A stretch of 64,000 nt of DNA from CAXXOK01 sp963666755 (GTDB lineage Bacteria > Bacillota > Clostridia > Christensenellales > Aristaeellaceae): assembly GCA_963666755.2 (NCBI GenBank), contig CAXXGW010000009.1:1798001-1862000 (forward strand). Direction: 5' to 3'. This document shows, piece by piece, positions 17,474 through 26,337 of the stretch (its first letter is position 1; every line of letters begins with the position of its first letter). The notes beneath the pieces were generated by a model that had not been told where the DNA came from, made no database searches, and saw only the letters and a program-made list of their open reading frames with translations. The position numbers were made by a program, and so were the translations under genes.

Positions 17474-19200
17474 AAGCGTTTCAGAAAGGATCTTTTAGTC
17501 GGCAGGTGTTCCTGACCATGCTTTTGGTAGCGCTGGTGCCAATGATCTTGTTTAGCGGAACGATGCTTTTAACGCTGATACAGCGTGTACATGTACAGAT
17601 GGACGAGCAGGCTGCCCTTGAGCTTGCGCAAGTGCATGAAACGCTGGAGATTACATGCGGCTCGCTGGAGAATAGCGTGCGTACACTGGTGGATACGCCG
17701 TTGGCGGCGCAAGCGCTGGCAGGCGGCAAAATCAGCGAGCAAGCTTTGTACCGTTCGATGTTGGACGCAATTGGCGATGATAGCGAGTTGGCTGATTTCA
17801 TTTTATATGACGTAAAGGGCAAACGAGTCATGGCGACAGGGAGAACGCTAGCCGCGCAGACGCTTTCGCCTGAATGGGGTATGCTCCGACGATTGCGGGA
17901 AACCGGGCGTTATATGCTGATGGACAGTCAGGATGGCGACGCCGTGTTTTGCGCGGCCAGCCCTGTTCTGACCCAAAAAGGCGATACCACCGGTTATGTG
18001 GTGGCGGCGGTTTCGCCTGAGCAGTTTGCCGCACAGCTCGCGGGCGCATTTAACCGAACCGGGAACCTAATGGTGTTAAGCCCCTACTGGCACCTGCTGT
18101 ATGCCTCTCAGCCTGCGCAGAGCAAGGCGGCCGTGCTCGCGCTGCGCGAGCAGCTGCTTGCGGGGCGCCCGCTCGAGGGGGAGGGAGACGCCTACAAGAC
18201 ATACACGGAAGCGGATCCGGCTACCGGTTTTACGCTGGTTTTGCAGCGGCCGCAGCTCTTCACCATGGAAATGCGCCAGGCCTATTACCTGCTGGGCGGA
18301 ATCATCACCCTACTAGGCGTGGGGATGAGTCTATGGGGCACGATGCTGTTCAGCCGTCGTTTAGCGAAACCGGTCGGAGCCATCAGCACTGCTATGACTA
18401 GCGTTGAGCACGGGGATTTCAGCGTGCGGCTAAAAAAGCAACGCAACGATGAACTGGGCCGGCTGGCGCGCGGCTTCAACCGCATGATGAATGAGTACCA
18501 GAGCAGCGTGGAACGTTCCGTGAGCCGTCAAAAGGAGCTTAATGAAGCGCGCATCCGGCTGATGCAATCCCAGCTGAACCCACATTTTCTTTACAACACG
18601 CTGGACTCGGTTCGTTGGCTAGGGGTTGAGCACCATGCCCCACAAATAAGCGCTCTTGCGACGGGTTTGGCGGGTCTGCTGCGAAAAAGCATAGCAGGTG
18701 AAGAGTTCGTCCTCCTGCAATCCGAGCTGGAGCTAGTGGAGAGTTATGTGGAAATCCAGTCCATCCGGTTTGAAGATCGTTTTACATGCGAAATCGACGT
18801 GGAGGAGAAGTTCCAATCCTGCATCGTGCCCAAGCTGATGCTCCAGCCGCTGGTGGAAAACGCCATCCTGCATGGCTTGGGCCAACAGGAGGATGGCTAT
18901 ATTAAGGTCAGCGCGGCGCAGGAGGGAGATGATTTGGTGGTTTCGGTGACGGATAACGGCGCCGGCATTCCCCCGGAAACAGTAAAGAGTCTCAACCGCA
19001 TCGGTGCGCCCGCACCGGGCCAGCATCTAGGTTTATATAATGTGGACACCATCCTCAGGCTACACTTCGGGTCGCCCTATGGCGTCCATGTTACTTCCAC
19101 TCTTGGAGAAGGAAGCTGCGTGAGTGTGCGCCTGCCACTGGTGTCCAGCCCGACGGTCGGGAAGGGGAGGGAACAGAATGCTGACGGTACTGGTTGTTGA
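17470..19200 (+). CDS. Membrane sensor histidine kinase, LytS/YesM type
   Basis: 576 residues starting at GTG 17470 (GTGA overlap with the binding-protein gene). A transmembrane helix at about residues 13-37, an extracytoplasmic domain to about 270, a second helix at about 273-295, then a HAMP linker (RLAKPVGAISTAM). The His-kinase segment QSQLNPHFLYNTLDSVRW places the phospho-accepting His at 372. The ATPase part shows LMLQPLVENAILHG (N464) and DNGAGI. It would autophosphorylate when the extracellular binding protein is loaded and pass the phosphate to the downstream regulator. The large outer domain has no motif I recognise. Confidence 0.92.
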   Translation: MKAFQKGSFSRQVFLTMLLVALVPMILFSGTMLLTLIQRVHVQMDEQAALELAQVHETLEITCGSLENSVRTLVDTPLAAQALAGGKISEQALYRSMLDAIGDDSELADFILYDVKGKRVMATGRTLAAQTLSPEWGMLRRLRETGRYMLMDSQDGDAVFCAASPVLTQKGDTTGYVVAAVSPEQFAAQLAGAFNRTGNLMVLSPYWHLLYASQPAQSKAAVLALREQLLAGRPLEGEGDAYKTYTEADPATGFTLVLQRPQLFTMEMRQAYYLLGGIITLLGVGMSLWGTMLFSRRLAKPVGAISTAMTSVEHGDFSVRLKKQRNDELGRLARGFNRMMNEYQSSVERSVSRQKELNEARIRLMQSQLNPHFLYNTLDSVRWLGVEHHAPQISALATGLAGLLRKSIAGEEFVLLQSELELVESYVEIQSIRFEDRFTCEIDVEEKFQSCIVPKLMLQPLVENAILHGLGQQEDGYIKVSAAQEGDDLVVSVTDNGAGIPPETVKSLNRIGAPAPGQHLGLYNVDTILRLHFGSPYGVHVTSTLGEGSCVSVRLPLVSSPTVGKGREQNADGTGC

Positions 19201-19924
19201 GGATGAGCCGTTGGTGCGCCACGGCATCATCCATGGGGTAGACTGGGCTGCGCTGGACTGCCGGGTGACGGGTGAAGCTGCTAATGGGGCCGAGGGGTTA
19301 AAGCTTGCTCGTGCTCTTCGGCCGGATCTGATCATAACTGATATTCGCACTCCCCGGATGGACGGCATCGAAATGCTCACCGCGCTCCGGGCGGACGGCA
19401 ACTCTGCGCACGCTATCATTCTGACCGCATACAGTGACTTTGACTACGCACGCACCGCAATCCAGCTGCACGTGTCGGATTACCTGCTCAAACCCTTCAG
19501 TGATCGGGACCTGGAAAACGCAATTCGCCGTCTGCACACAGAAATAGGCGTGCATGCGCCAGCCGAGTTGCCGCTGCTGCCGCGCGTTACAAACGCGAAT
19601 GGGTATGTACAGGAAGCCATGGCGTACATTTCGGCGCATTACTCGCAGGAACTTTCCATCACCGAAATCGCCAAGTCGCTTGCTGTTAGTGAAAGCCGCC
19701 TGAGCCACCTGTTTCGCAATGATACGGGTCACACCATCACCGGCTACTGGACCCGCTATCGCATCCAGACCGCCATGGAGCTGCTACGTGACCACCGTGT
19801 AAAGGTGTACGAGGTGGCATCGCTGGTGGGATACCGGGACGTGGCCTACTTCGGCAGCCTGTTTAAAAAACTCACTGGGAAAACGCCCGGAGATTGGCAG
19901 ATGTCTGTCTCATCAGAAAAATAG
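19178..19924 (+). CDS. Response regulator with AraC-type DNA-binding domain (YesN-like)
   Basis: 248 residues from the ATG at 19178 (MLTVLVVEDEPLVRHG), with GGGGAGG upstream and a 23-base overlap with the kinase gene. The receiver domain has E8-D9, phospho-acceptor D55 in LIITDIRTPRMDG, the T/S position in ILTAYSDF and the K of LLKPF. The C-terminal AraC domain has two helix-turn-helix units, SITEIAKSLAVSESRLSHLF and YEVASLVGYRDVAYFGSLFKK. It probably activates the ABC importer genes that follow after 280 bases. Three GTCTATT half-sites in that gap are candidate targets. Confidence 0.93.
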   Translation: MLTVLVVEDEPLVRHGIIHGVDWAALDCRVTGEAANGAEGLKLARALRPDLIITDIRTPRMDGIEMLTALRADGNSAHAIILTAYSDFDYARTAIQLHVSDYLLKPFSDRDLENAIRRLHTEIGVHAPAELPLLPRVTNANGYVQEAMAYISAHYSQELSITEIAKSLAVSESRLSHLFRNDTGHTITGYWTRYRIQTAMELLRDHRVKVYEVASLVGYRDVAYFGSLFKKLTGKTPGDWQMSVSSEK

Positions 19925-20023
19925 CAAATCGTCACATCCGAACCACAATAAACTCTTTCTACCTTCACCGGTTCGCGTCGGGCGGTGTCATTGGTTGGAC
20001 AAAGCGATGCAGCTATTTACAGG

Positions 20024-20075
20024 GTCTATTGATAACGCGCTGAGAATAGACACAGCGATAAAAATGATGTCTATT
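20024..20075. promoter_or_regulatory. Candidate response-regulator binding sites
   Basis: GTCTATT occurs at 20024-20030 and 20069-20075 and its reverse complement AATAGAC at 20045-20051. The direct copies are 45 bases apart, about four helical turns. They lie 130-180 bases before the binding-protein gene, in the gap after the AraC-type regulator gene. Binding is not demonstrated. Confidence 0.35.
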
Positions 20076-20204
20076 ACGTCCGAAATATAGCAGAATTGTC
20101 CCACTAAATAGCGGTATCCTCCCCTTCAAATGAGGACGGTCGCCGGATACAATCATAGTATGAAGGGCGCAAGTCCCCCACAACAGAAAAGGAGAGGTAC
20201 TACT

Positions 20205-21506
20205 ATGAAGAAAATCCTGTCCCTGTTCCTCGTGCTGGCGTTGTTTTCGACCCTGACCGTCGGCTTCGCGGTCGCCGAGAGCGTCGAGGACGTGATCGCG
20301 CAGGCACAGCAGATGACCAATGATGAACTATTTAAAAAAGCCATTGAGGAATCCAACGGGAAGACGCTTTACGGCATCGGCAACTCCAGCCGTGGCAAGT
20401 CCGCCGGGGAGAGCTTCGTCGCAATGCTGCAGACGATTGAGCCCAGCTACACCGGTGTGATCGAGTGGTCCCAACCCAAGAACAACTCTATTTTTACCAC
20501 ACTCAACGCGGATATTAAGAGTTCACAGCACATCTACTCCATGACGCTGATCCAGGACGGCAATCAGATCAAGAGCAAAATGCTGGATACTGGCAATCTA
20601 CTCAACTTCATCCCCAGGGATTGGATGGAGGCCCAGGGTACCGACGAGGCGCTCAACGGCCACCCGCTAGCGCTGCAGACGCTCAACAAGGTCTTCATGT
20701 TCAACAACACGGACGGCACCGCCATCAAGAATGTATGGGATTATGTGGCGGAAGGCTGCGCTCCGTTGTTCATGGGCGTTAATTCCGAGCTGGTGGGCAA
20801 GAACTTCCTCTACATGCTCACATATGAAACCTATGCTGATTACCTCAAGGCTGCATTCGACGCGCTGAGTGCTGATCAGCAGGCCTATTTCCAGGCTGTG
20901 GTGGACGAAGTTGCGCCCGACGCGGAGTACTTGGGCCTGACCGCAACCAACGCACCCTATGCGCTGGCTTGGATCAAACTGTGGTGCAGCCAGTATAACG
21001 AACAGACCGACGACGGCCCCATCTGCAACACGCTGGTAACCACATCCGCCGCCGGGCAGTCTGGCCTTCTTGTCTACTCCAAACTCCGCTCGGTGGAAGA
21101 ATCCGCGGAGGCGTCCGTCAATAACATCACCATCGCAGCCTATCAGGACGATTACACCGGTATCGGTGGCTTCGGCTACAAGCATTACCTGCAAGTGGTC
21201 AAAACCTCCCCGCTACCCTGGACGGCTTGTGCCTTCATCGCCTACATGACCACCACTAAGGACGGCTTCGCCGCTTGGGGTAAGGACATCGGCGGCTACT
21301 CGTCCAACCCCAACATCAACAAGGATCATACCCGTGACGGATATGACGGTGATACTCTCATGTTTGCTGCCAAGAACGACCGCGGCTACGACTGGTGGGT
21401 GTCTGCCGAAGGCGGCCAACTGGTACTGGAAGATCCCGCCTATTGTGCCTCCGTTTCTTTCGATTTGGGCGACTGGATCGACATGATCATCGGTACCCGG
21501 CCGTAA
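20205..21506 (+). CDS. ABC transporter solute-binding protein (AfuA-like)
   Basis: 433 residues from the ATG at 20205, with GGAGAGG upstream. The N-terminus MKKILSLFLVLALFSTLTVG is a signal peptide ending near FAVAE, again without a lipobox cysteine. The mature chain contains ESNGKTLYGIGNSSRGK and a hinge-like PLALQTLNKVFMFNN, in keeping with the type II binding fold of the Fe3+/polyamine/sugar-phosphate cluster. It is the first gene of the importer (binding protein, double permease, ATPase), so it captures the ligand for uptake, while the related protein at 16463 serves the sensor. AfuA members bind hexose phosphates as well as iron. The ligand here is unknown. Confidence 0.85.
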   Translation: MKKILSLFLVLALFSTLTVGFAVAESVEDVIAQAQQMTNDELFKKAIEESNGKTLYGIGNSSRGKSAGESFVAMLQTIEPSYTGVIEWSQPKNNSIFTTLNADIKSSQHIYSMTLIQDGNQIKSKMLDTGNLLNFIPRDWMEAQGTDEALNGHPLALQTLNKVFMFNNTDGTAIKNVWDYVAEGCAPLFMGVNSELVGKNFLYMLTYETYADYLKAAFDALSADQQAYFQAVVDEVAPDAEYLGLTATNAPYALAWIKLWCSQYNEQTDDGPICNTLVTTSAAGQSGLLVYSKLRSVEESAEASVNNITIAAYQDDYTGIGGFGYKHYLQVVKTSPLPWTACAFIAYMTTTKDGFAAWGKDIGGYSSNPNINKDHTRDGYDGDTLMFAAKNDRGYDWWVSAEGGQLVLEDPAYCASVSFDLGDWIDMIIGTRP

Positions 21507-21545
21507 CGAAAGCCAAAACTGACCGCGGGTTGCGGTTCCTGCGCG

Positions 21546-21574
21546 CGAAGGGGTGTGGATTGCATACCCCTTCG
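21546..21574 (+). other. Intercistronic hairpin between binding-protein and permease genes
   Basis: Arms CGAAGGGGT (21546-21554) and ACCCCTTCG (21566-21574) form a 9-bp stem with an 11-base loop and no following T-run. Such hairpins commonly protect the upstream binding-protein mRNA, giving more binding protein than permease. Confidence 0.5.
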
Positions 21575-21597
21575 TGCCATTAACAGGGGGGATGAAC

Positions 21598-23424
21598 ATG
21601 GCTCGGACCGCCGCTTTCAGTCCAGGCAGGAGTCGCGTTTTGCTTAACCGGCTCAAGACTTATCTGACAAAGCCGCAAAACACCATTTTGCTACTGCTGG
21701 GGCTATTACTCACCGTAACAACCATTGCGCCGATGGTATCCATTCTGACGGATACCCTGTCGGTGCACATCGGCTCCGTGGACTCCCACTACACAGGGCT
21801 GACCGAGGGCTACACGCTGTATAACTGGATCGACCTGTTTTCAGGACGACTAGCCCAAATCAACCTCTGGCGGCCGCTTGCCAATTCTGTGCTGCTCTCA
21901 GTGTATTCATGTGTAGGGGCCATCCTCTACGGCGGGTTGTTTGCATATCTGGTGACGCGTACCAACCTGCGCTTCAAACAATATCTGAGTTCGATTTTTA
22001 TTTTTCCGTACATAATGCCGCAGTGGACGCTCGCGGTGGTATGGCAGAATTTGTTTAGCAGCAGCGCTGTTTCCGGCACGTCAGACGGGTTGTTTGCGGC
22101 GCTGTTTGGCATCCAGATGCCCGCATGGTGGACGCAGGGCATGTTCCCCAGTTCCGTCGTGCTGGCGCTGCACTATGCGCCGTTTGCCTATATCCTCATC
22201 GGCGGCATTTTCCGCAACATGGACGCCAATCTGGAAGAGGCGGCCACCATCCTGAACACTCCGCGATGGAAAACTTTCCTGCGTATTACGGTGCCGATGG
22301 TCAAACCCGCCATATTAAGCACCGTGCTCTTGGTGTTCAGCAGCGCCATGGGTTCATACCCTGTGCCGCATTACCTGAACCTGACCACCATGACCACCAA
22401 GTATGTTGAGATGAGTGAGAAGCGTGCTGGGCAGGCGAGCATTCTCGCGGTAATCATGGTGCTCTTCGGTGTGGCAATCATGTATTTCAACCAGCGTGCA
22501 ACCTCCAGCCGAAAAAGCTATACCACGGTCACGGGTAAATCCGGTCAAAGCAGCAAGATTAACCTTGGCCGGTTTGGGCGGACGGCAATTGCGCTTGTGC
22601 TGGTGGCGACCACGCTTTTCAGCGGCATCCTGCCCATCGTCCTGTTCGCGGTGGAAACTTTCCTACCCAACCCGGGCGATTATAGTTTCCTGGCCAATGG
22701 GCTGGTGGGCAATGTAACGCTCAAATGGTGGAACACATCCGAGGGCATCAGTGAAAACGGGATGTACGGACAGCGCGGGATACTGTTCAACAGCACCATC
22801 TGGAACGCCTTTCAGGGTACGATGATCGTCGCGCTATGCTGCGCGGCGTTGGCGGGCACTATCGGTCTGTTGGTGGGGTATGCCGTAAGCAAGAAACGCC
22901 GTAGTCGATGGGCTACCTATGTCAATAACATCGCGTTTCTGCCCTACCTGATGCCATCGCTAGCAGTGGGCGTCGCGTTTTTCATCTTCGGCTCCTCGGC
23001 GGGAATTTTTAACACCTACTTGTTGTTGATTCTGGCAGGCACAGTCAAATACATCCCCTTTGCAAGCCGCAGCGCGCTCAACTCCATGATGCAGCTTTCC
23101 AGCGAGATCGAGGAAGCGGCTGTGATCCAGAACATTTCCTGGTTCAGGCGGATGACGCGCATCATCATCCCAATACAGAAATCGTCAATCATCAGCGGTT
23201 ACCTGTTACCGTTCATGACTTGCCTGAGAGAGTTGACGCTATTTATGCTGCTGTGCTCGCAAACGCGGATCATTACTACGCTGCTAGATTACTTCGACGA
23301 AATGGGGTTGTACGCGTTTTCCAGCGGCATCAACTTGCTGTTGATCGTGGTGATTCTGGTCTGCAACGCGTTAGTCAATAAGCTGACCGGCGCAAGTCTG
23401 GACAAGGGAATTGGGGGAAAGTGA
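21598..23424 (+). CDS. ABC transporter permease, two fused permease domains (AfuB/ThiP type)
   Basis: 608 residues with about twelve membrane helices. The ATG at 21598 is preferred over 21592 because the AGGGGGG ribosome site ends at 21591. Two binding-protein-dependent permease units are visible, each with an EAA loop: ANLEEAATILNTPRWKTFLRITVPMVKP in the first half and EIEEAAVIQNISWFRRMTRIIIPIQKS in the second. A fused double permease is typical of the AfuB, FbpB and ThiP group, in which one polypeptide replaces a permease dimer. The stop lies 1 base before the ATPase start, so both are made together. Confidence 0.92.
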   Translation: MARTAAFSPGRSRVLLNRLKTYLTKPQNTILLLLGLLLTVTTIAPMVSILTDTLSVHIGSVDSHYTGLTEGYTLYNWIDLFSGRLAQINLWRPLANSVLLSVYSCVGAILYGGLFAYLVTRTNLRFKQYLSSIFIFPYIMPQWTLAVVWQNLFSSSAVSGTSDGLFAALFGIQMPAWWTQGMFPSSVVLALHYAPFAYILIGGIFRNMDANLEEAATILNTPRWKTFLRITVPMVKPAILSTVLLVFSSAMGSYPVPHYLNLTTMTTKYVEMSEKRAGQASILAVIMVLFGVAIMYFNQRATSSRKSYTTVTGKSGQSSKINLGRFGRTAIALVLVATTLFSGILPIVLFAVETFLPNPGDYSFLANGLVGNVTLKWWNTSEGISENGMYGQRGILFNSTIWNAFQGTMIVALCCAALAGTIGLLVGYAVSKKRRSRWATYVNNIAFLPYLMPSLAVGVAFFIFGSSAGIFNTYLLLILAGTVKYIPFASRSALNSMMQLSSEIEEAAVIQNISWFRRMTRIIIPIQKSSIISGYLLPFMTCLRELTLFMLLCSQTRIITTLLDYFDEMGLYAFSSGINLLLIVVILVCNALVNKLTGASLDKGIGGK

Positions 23425-23425
23425 C

Positions 23426-25072
23426 ATGGCTGAAATCGTACTTACTAACGTAACCAAGCGCTGGGGTCAGTTTTACGCGGTAGACAACCTGAGCCTACGC
23501 ATTGAGGATAACGCGTTCGTGACCCTGCTGGGCCCGTCGGGATGCGGCAAGACCACCACTTTGCGCATGATCGCGGGGCTGGAAACGCCCACCAGCGGTC
23601 GCATCACAATCGATGGCGTGGCGGTGTTTGACAGTGAGCTGGGCATCAACGTGCCCGCCAACCAGCGGCGCGTGGGTTTCCTGTTTCAAAACTACGCGTT
23701 ATGGCCCAATATGACAGTGTACCAGAACATCGCCTTTGGACTGAGTAATGTGCGGGAAGAACAGCCCATGGTGGAGCATGCGCTGAAGAATACCGAACGG
23801 CTTGCCACCATCCTCCAAAAGCCGCAGGAGGTTGCCAAGCTGATCAACGAGTGCCGGGACAAACACGGCAAGTTGGATGAGAAACTTGCCAGACTGCACC
23901 TGATCGATCTGTACGAAATCTCCGGCTACACGGCGGACACACTCCTGGGCTATGGGCTGCATTTCGCAGTGGATGCGGCGGTCGCAGGCGCGGAGCAGGT
24001 GGCACGCCTTTCGCAGAAAGCAGAAGCCATGCGTCGCAAGCTCGCACAGGAAGGCTTGAGCGTTACTGAACTCTATGAGTTGCTCCGCAACGGGCAACCG
24101 CAGACTAGCATACGCAAGCTCGACCGAGAGGAGATCGACCTGATTGTGCGGCGCGTTTCCCGCATTGTCAAGATTAGCATGTTCATGGACCGCTACCCCA
24201 GTGAGCTATCCGGTGGCCAACAACAGCGCGTGGCCATCGCCCGCACGTTGGCACCTGATCCCAAGGTGCTGTTTATGGACGAGCCGCTGTCCAACCTAGA
24301 TGCGAAACTTCGGCTGGAAATGCGCTCCGAACTGCAACGGCTTCATCTGGAAACCGGTAGCACGTTTGTATATGTGACGCATGACCAGATGGAGGCAATG
24401 ACGCTCGCTACGAAAATTTGCCTGATCGACAACGGTGTTCTACAGCAGTATGATCGGCCATTAACCGTCTACAACCAGCCCAAAAACCTTTTTGTTGCGG
24501 ATTTTGTAGGCAATCCCGCGGTCAACTTCATCCATGCAAAAGGCACGCAGCACAGGGAAGGCATGCTAGAGCTGACCCTGCTTGACGGATACCGGGCTGT
24601 GTTTACCCCTAATGAACCGCTGGATCTGGCCACCTGGCACGAGCAGGCGCGCCGCGATATCCTGGCCGACGAGGAAGCACTCCTCAAAGCGCACGGCAAG
24701 GTGGAAAAGGGGAACAAGGATAAGGGGTTCAACCCCCACATCGCCAAGGTGCACGAGGACGCGTTCGATGAGGCCGTTACCTTGACAGAGGATAATTTTA
24801 TGCTGGGGGTGCGACCCGAGTTTCTCACGATCAACGAAACGGGAGCGCTATCGGGCGAGATTTTCAGCGCTATGCCCACCGGCATGGAAACGACTGTCAA
24901 GGTGCGCATTGGCGCGTATCTGTTGACCGGAGTGGTATTCGGCGGGGTGCTGTACAAGCTGGATCAGCGGGTCAAGGTGGATTTTCACGGCAACAGCGCA
25001 ATGTTGTTCAGCCGGAAAAACGGCCGCATGATCACCAGCGGCCGCCTGCAAGTTCAGGAGCCGAAAGCTTGA
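23426..25072 (+). CDS. ABC transporter ATPase with a long insertion before the signature motif
   Basis: 548 residues, far longer than the usual 350-380 of this family. Walker A is GPSGCGKT (36-43) and the Q-loop Q88 is in FLFQNYALWP. LSGGQ is at 261-265, Walker B D285-E286 in LFMDEPLSNLD, and the H-loop in VTHDQMEA. In normal members LSGGQ comes near residue 135, so about 125 extra residues (roughly 108-235) are inserted in the helical subdomain. They look alpha-helical and charged. The C-terminus has the TOBE-like regulatory region but is also long, with a KVEKGNKDKG segment. All catalytic motifs are intact, so it should power the importer. Confidence 0.9.
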   Translation: MAEIVLTNVTKRWGQFYAVDNLSLRIEDNAFVTLLGPSGCGKTTTLRMIAGLETPTSGRITIDGVAVFDSELGINVPANQRRVGFLFQNYALWPNMTVYQNIAFGLSNVREEQPMVEHALKNTERLATILQKPQEVAKLINECRDKHGKLDEKLARLHLIDLYEISGYTADTLLGYGLHFAVDAAVAGAEQVARLSQKAEAMRRKLAQEGLSVTELYELLRNGQPQTSIRKLDREEIDLIVRRVSRIVKISMFMDRYPSELSGGQQQRVAIARTLAPDPKVLFMDEPLSNLDAKLRLEMRSELQRLHLETGSTFVYVTHDQMEAMTLATKICLIDNGVLQQYDRPLTVYNQPKNLFVADFVGNPAVNFIHAKGTQHREGMLELTLLDGYRAVFTPNEPLDLATWHEQARRDILADEEALLKAHGKVEKGNKDKGFNPHIAKVHEDAFDEAVTLTEDNFMLGVRPEFLTINETGALSGEIFSAMPTGMETTVKVRIGAYLLTGVVFGGVLYKLDQRVKVDFHGNSAMLFSRKNGRMITSGRLQVQEPKA

Positions 25073-25130
25073 GCCAAAGTATCCGGCCGCTAGGAACGAG
25101 ATCCGAGAGAAACAGCACCCGAGAAATTCT

Positions 25131-25182
25131 ACCACTTTTCGGGGGACACCCAGGTAGTCTTGGGTGTCCCCCGAAAAGTGGT
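25131..25182. repeat. Two abutting IS3-family terminal repeats, 22-bp perfect palindrome
   Basis: Arms at 25131-25152 and 25161-25182 are exact reverse complements of each other, 22 bp each, with 8 bases (GGTAGTCT) between. The right arm is the outer end of the IS fragment that follows, and the same end recurs at 26867. The left arm would be the opposite end of another copy whose body is missing. The hairpin lies 59 bases after the ATPase gene and may also stop its transcript. Confidence 0.75.
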
Positions 25183-25331
25183 CCAATTTCAATGAGAAAA
25201 ACCGAGGTCGATTATGGCCCATAAGCCGCATGATTCCTGGCAAATTCGGCCGACGGGAGGTATGTTAGTGCGCTGTGCGGACGGTAGTCATTGTAATCAT
25301 TTCGCCATCTTTCCAGCTTTTCCTTCGCATT
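25161..25331 (-). pseudogene. IS3-family transposase (OrfB), C-terminal remnant, copy A
   Basis: The minus strand from 25331 to 25212 reads AKEKLERWRNDYNDYRPHSA then LTYLPSAEFA and ends GP-stop, the typical C-terminus of IS3-family OrfB (integrase core end). It is followed by the outer inverted repeat at 25161. Sequence identity with copy B at 26867 breaks off abruptly after ccttcgcat near 25331, so only about 170 bases of the element remain. No catalytic DDE residues are left, so it is inactive. Confidence 0.8.
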
Positions 25332-25470
25332 CATTTACGACGCATACGCCTCACGTATTGCGAATGTACCAATGTCGATAAACGCATGAAACCATACGGG
25401 GAAATGATCACTTCGAACATTCGTTCCAGTACCTCAACGTATCTCGCCCCCGGCTGCAGTAATCCTGCCT

Positions 25471-26139
25471 TTACTTGTCGTCTTCATCATCCGGCGCTTC
25501 TTCGTCCGTTTCTTCGTTCTCTTTTTCATCGTCCCAGTCTTCGGCTATGCCATACTGGGAAGGTGCTTCCCCTTTTGAGCGAATGACTTCAACTTCATCA
25601 TTGTTGCCCTCGGATATTTCTCGAAGCACAGCGCAATCAAAAACCCAGTCATCACCAAAATCGAATGCGAATTTGAACTTCTGGCCAACACGAAGAACAG
25701 TCAGATCATGATCGCAGGTATGCGGAAATTCATTCTCCTCATCTACCTCGTCCATGTAATAACAGTCTCCTTCACTCCAAGCGCTGTTATCCATAAAGAA
25801 TGCATGCGCGTGATCGTTAACAAACTCGAACGCCCAGAGGATGGCATCGGCAAACTCATCGAGCATCATTTTCTTTGGCACCTTCAGATGGCGGTAACAT
25901 CCGGTTCCCTGTTTGATGGAGATAACAAGAAACCCTTCTGGAACGAGTCGCTTCTTCTTGGATTGCTTCTTGTGTTTTCCTACAGGGAAGGCAATGACGT
26001 TATCGCTCATAGTAAAAATCCCTTTCACATCATTTTCAGTTTCGCGTTCTCTAGCGGCATCAATTTCTGCACGAAATTCATCTTCCATCGCATGACGTGC
26101 AAGCTTTTTGCCTGTTTCCGCAGTTTCCTTTGCCCCCAT
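25471..26139 (-). CDS. Plasmid pRiA4b ORF-3-like family protein
   Basis: 222 residues. The central part LKVPKKMMLDEFADAILWAF followed by HAHAFFMD and later KFAFDFGDDWVFDC shows the pattern of the PRiA4_ORF3 domain, a family of unknown function frequent on mobile DNA. The first 60 residues are basic (KKQSKKKR). The last 25 are extremely acidic (DDEKENEETDEEAPDDEDDK), a DNA-mimic-like tail or charge balance to the basic head. The ATG at 26139 is the first in frame. An internal ATG at about residue 44 (MSDNVIAFPVGKHKK) is an alternative start. It sits alone between two IS3 remnants on the minus strand, so it probably arrived by transfer. Confidence 0.7.
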   Translation of the reverse strand: MGAKETAETGKKLARHAMEDEFRAEIDAARERETENDVKGIFTMSDNVIAFPVGKHKKQSKKKRLVPEGFLVISIKQGTGCYRHLKVPKKMMLDEFADAILWAFEFVNDHAHAFFMDNSAWSEGDCYYMDEVDEENEFPHTCDHDLTVLRVGQKFKFAFDFGDDWVFDCAVLREISEGNNDEVEVIRSKGEAPSQYGIAEDWDDEKENEETDEEAPDDEDDK

Positions 26140-26337
26140 TATACCTCATTTGATGATGAAATGTCTTTGTTTATTGGGTTTCGCGCGCTTGCAGGAGGCA
26201 CTATTCTAACGAGTAAGTCGCACCTCCACGGAAGAGAGCCGCAGCTTCTATAATCGAGAAGGCGCGTGACAAGCGTGACAATCGATCGAGTGACAACCCA
26301 AATCAAAATCGATCCAACGATGCACAGAAATCAAATT

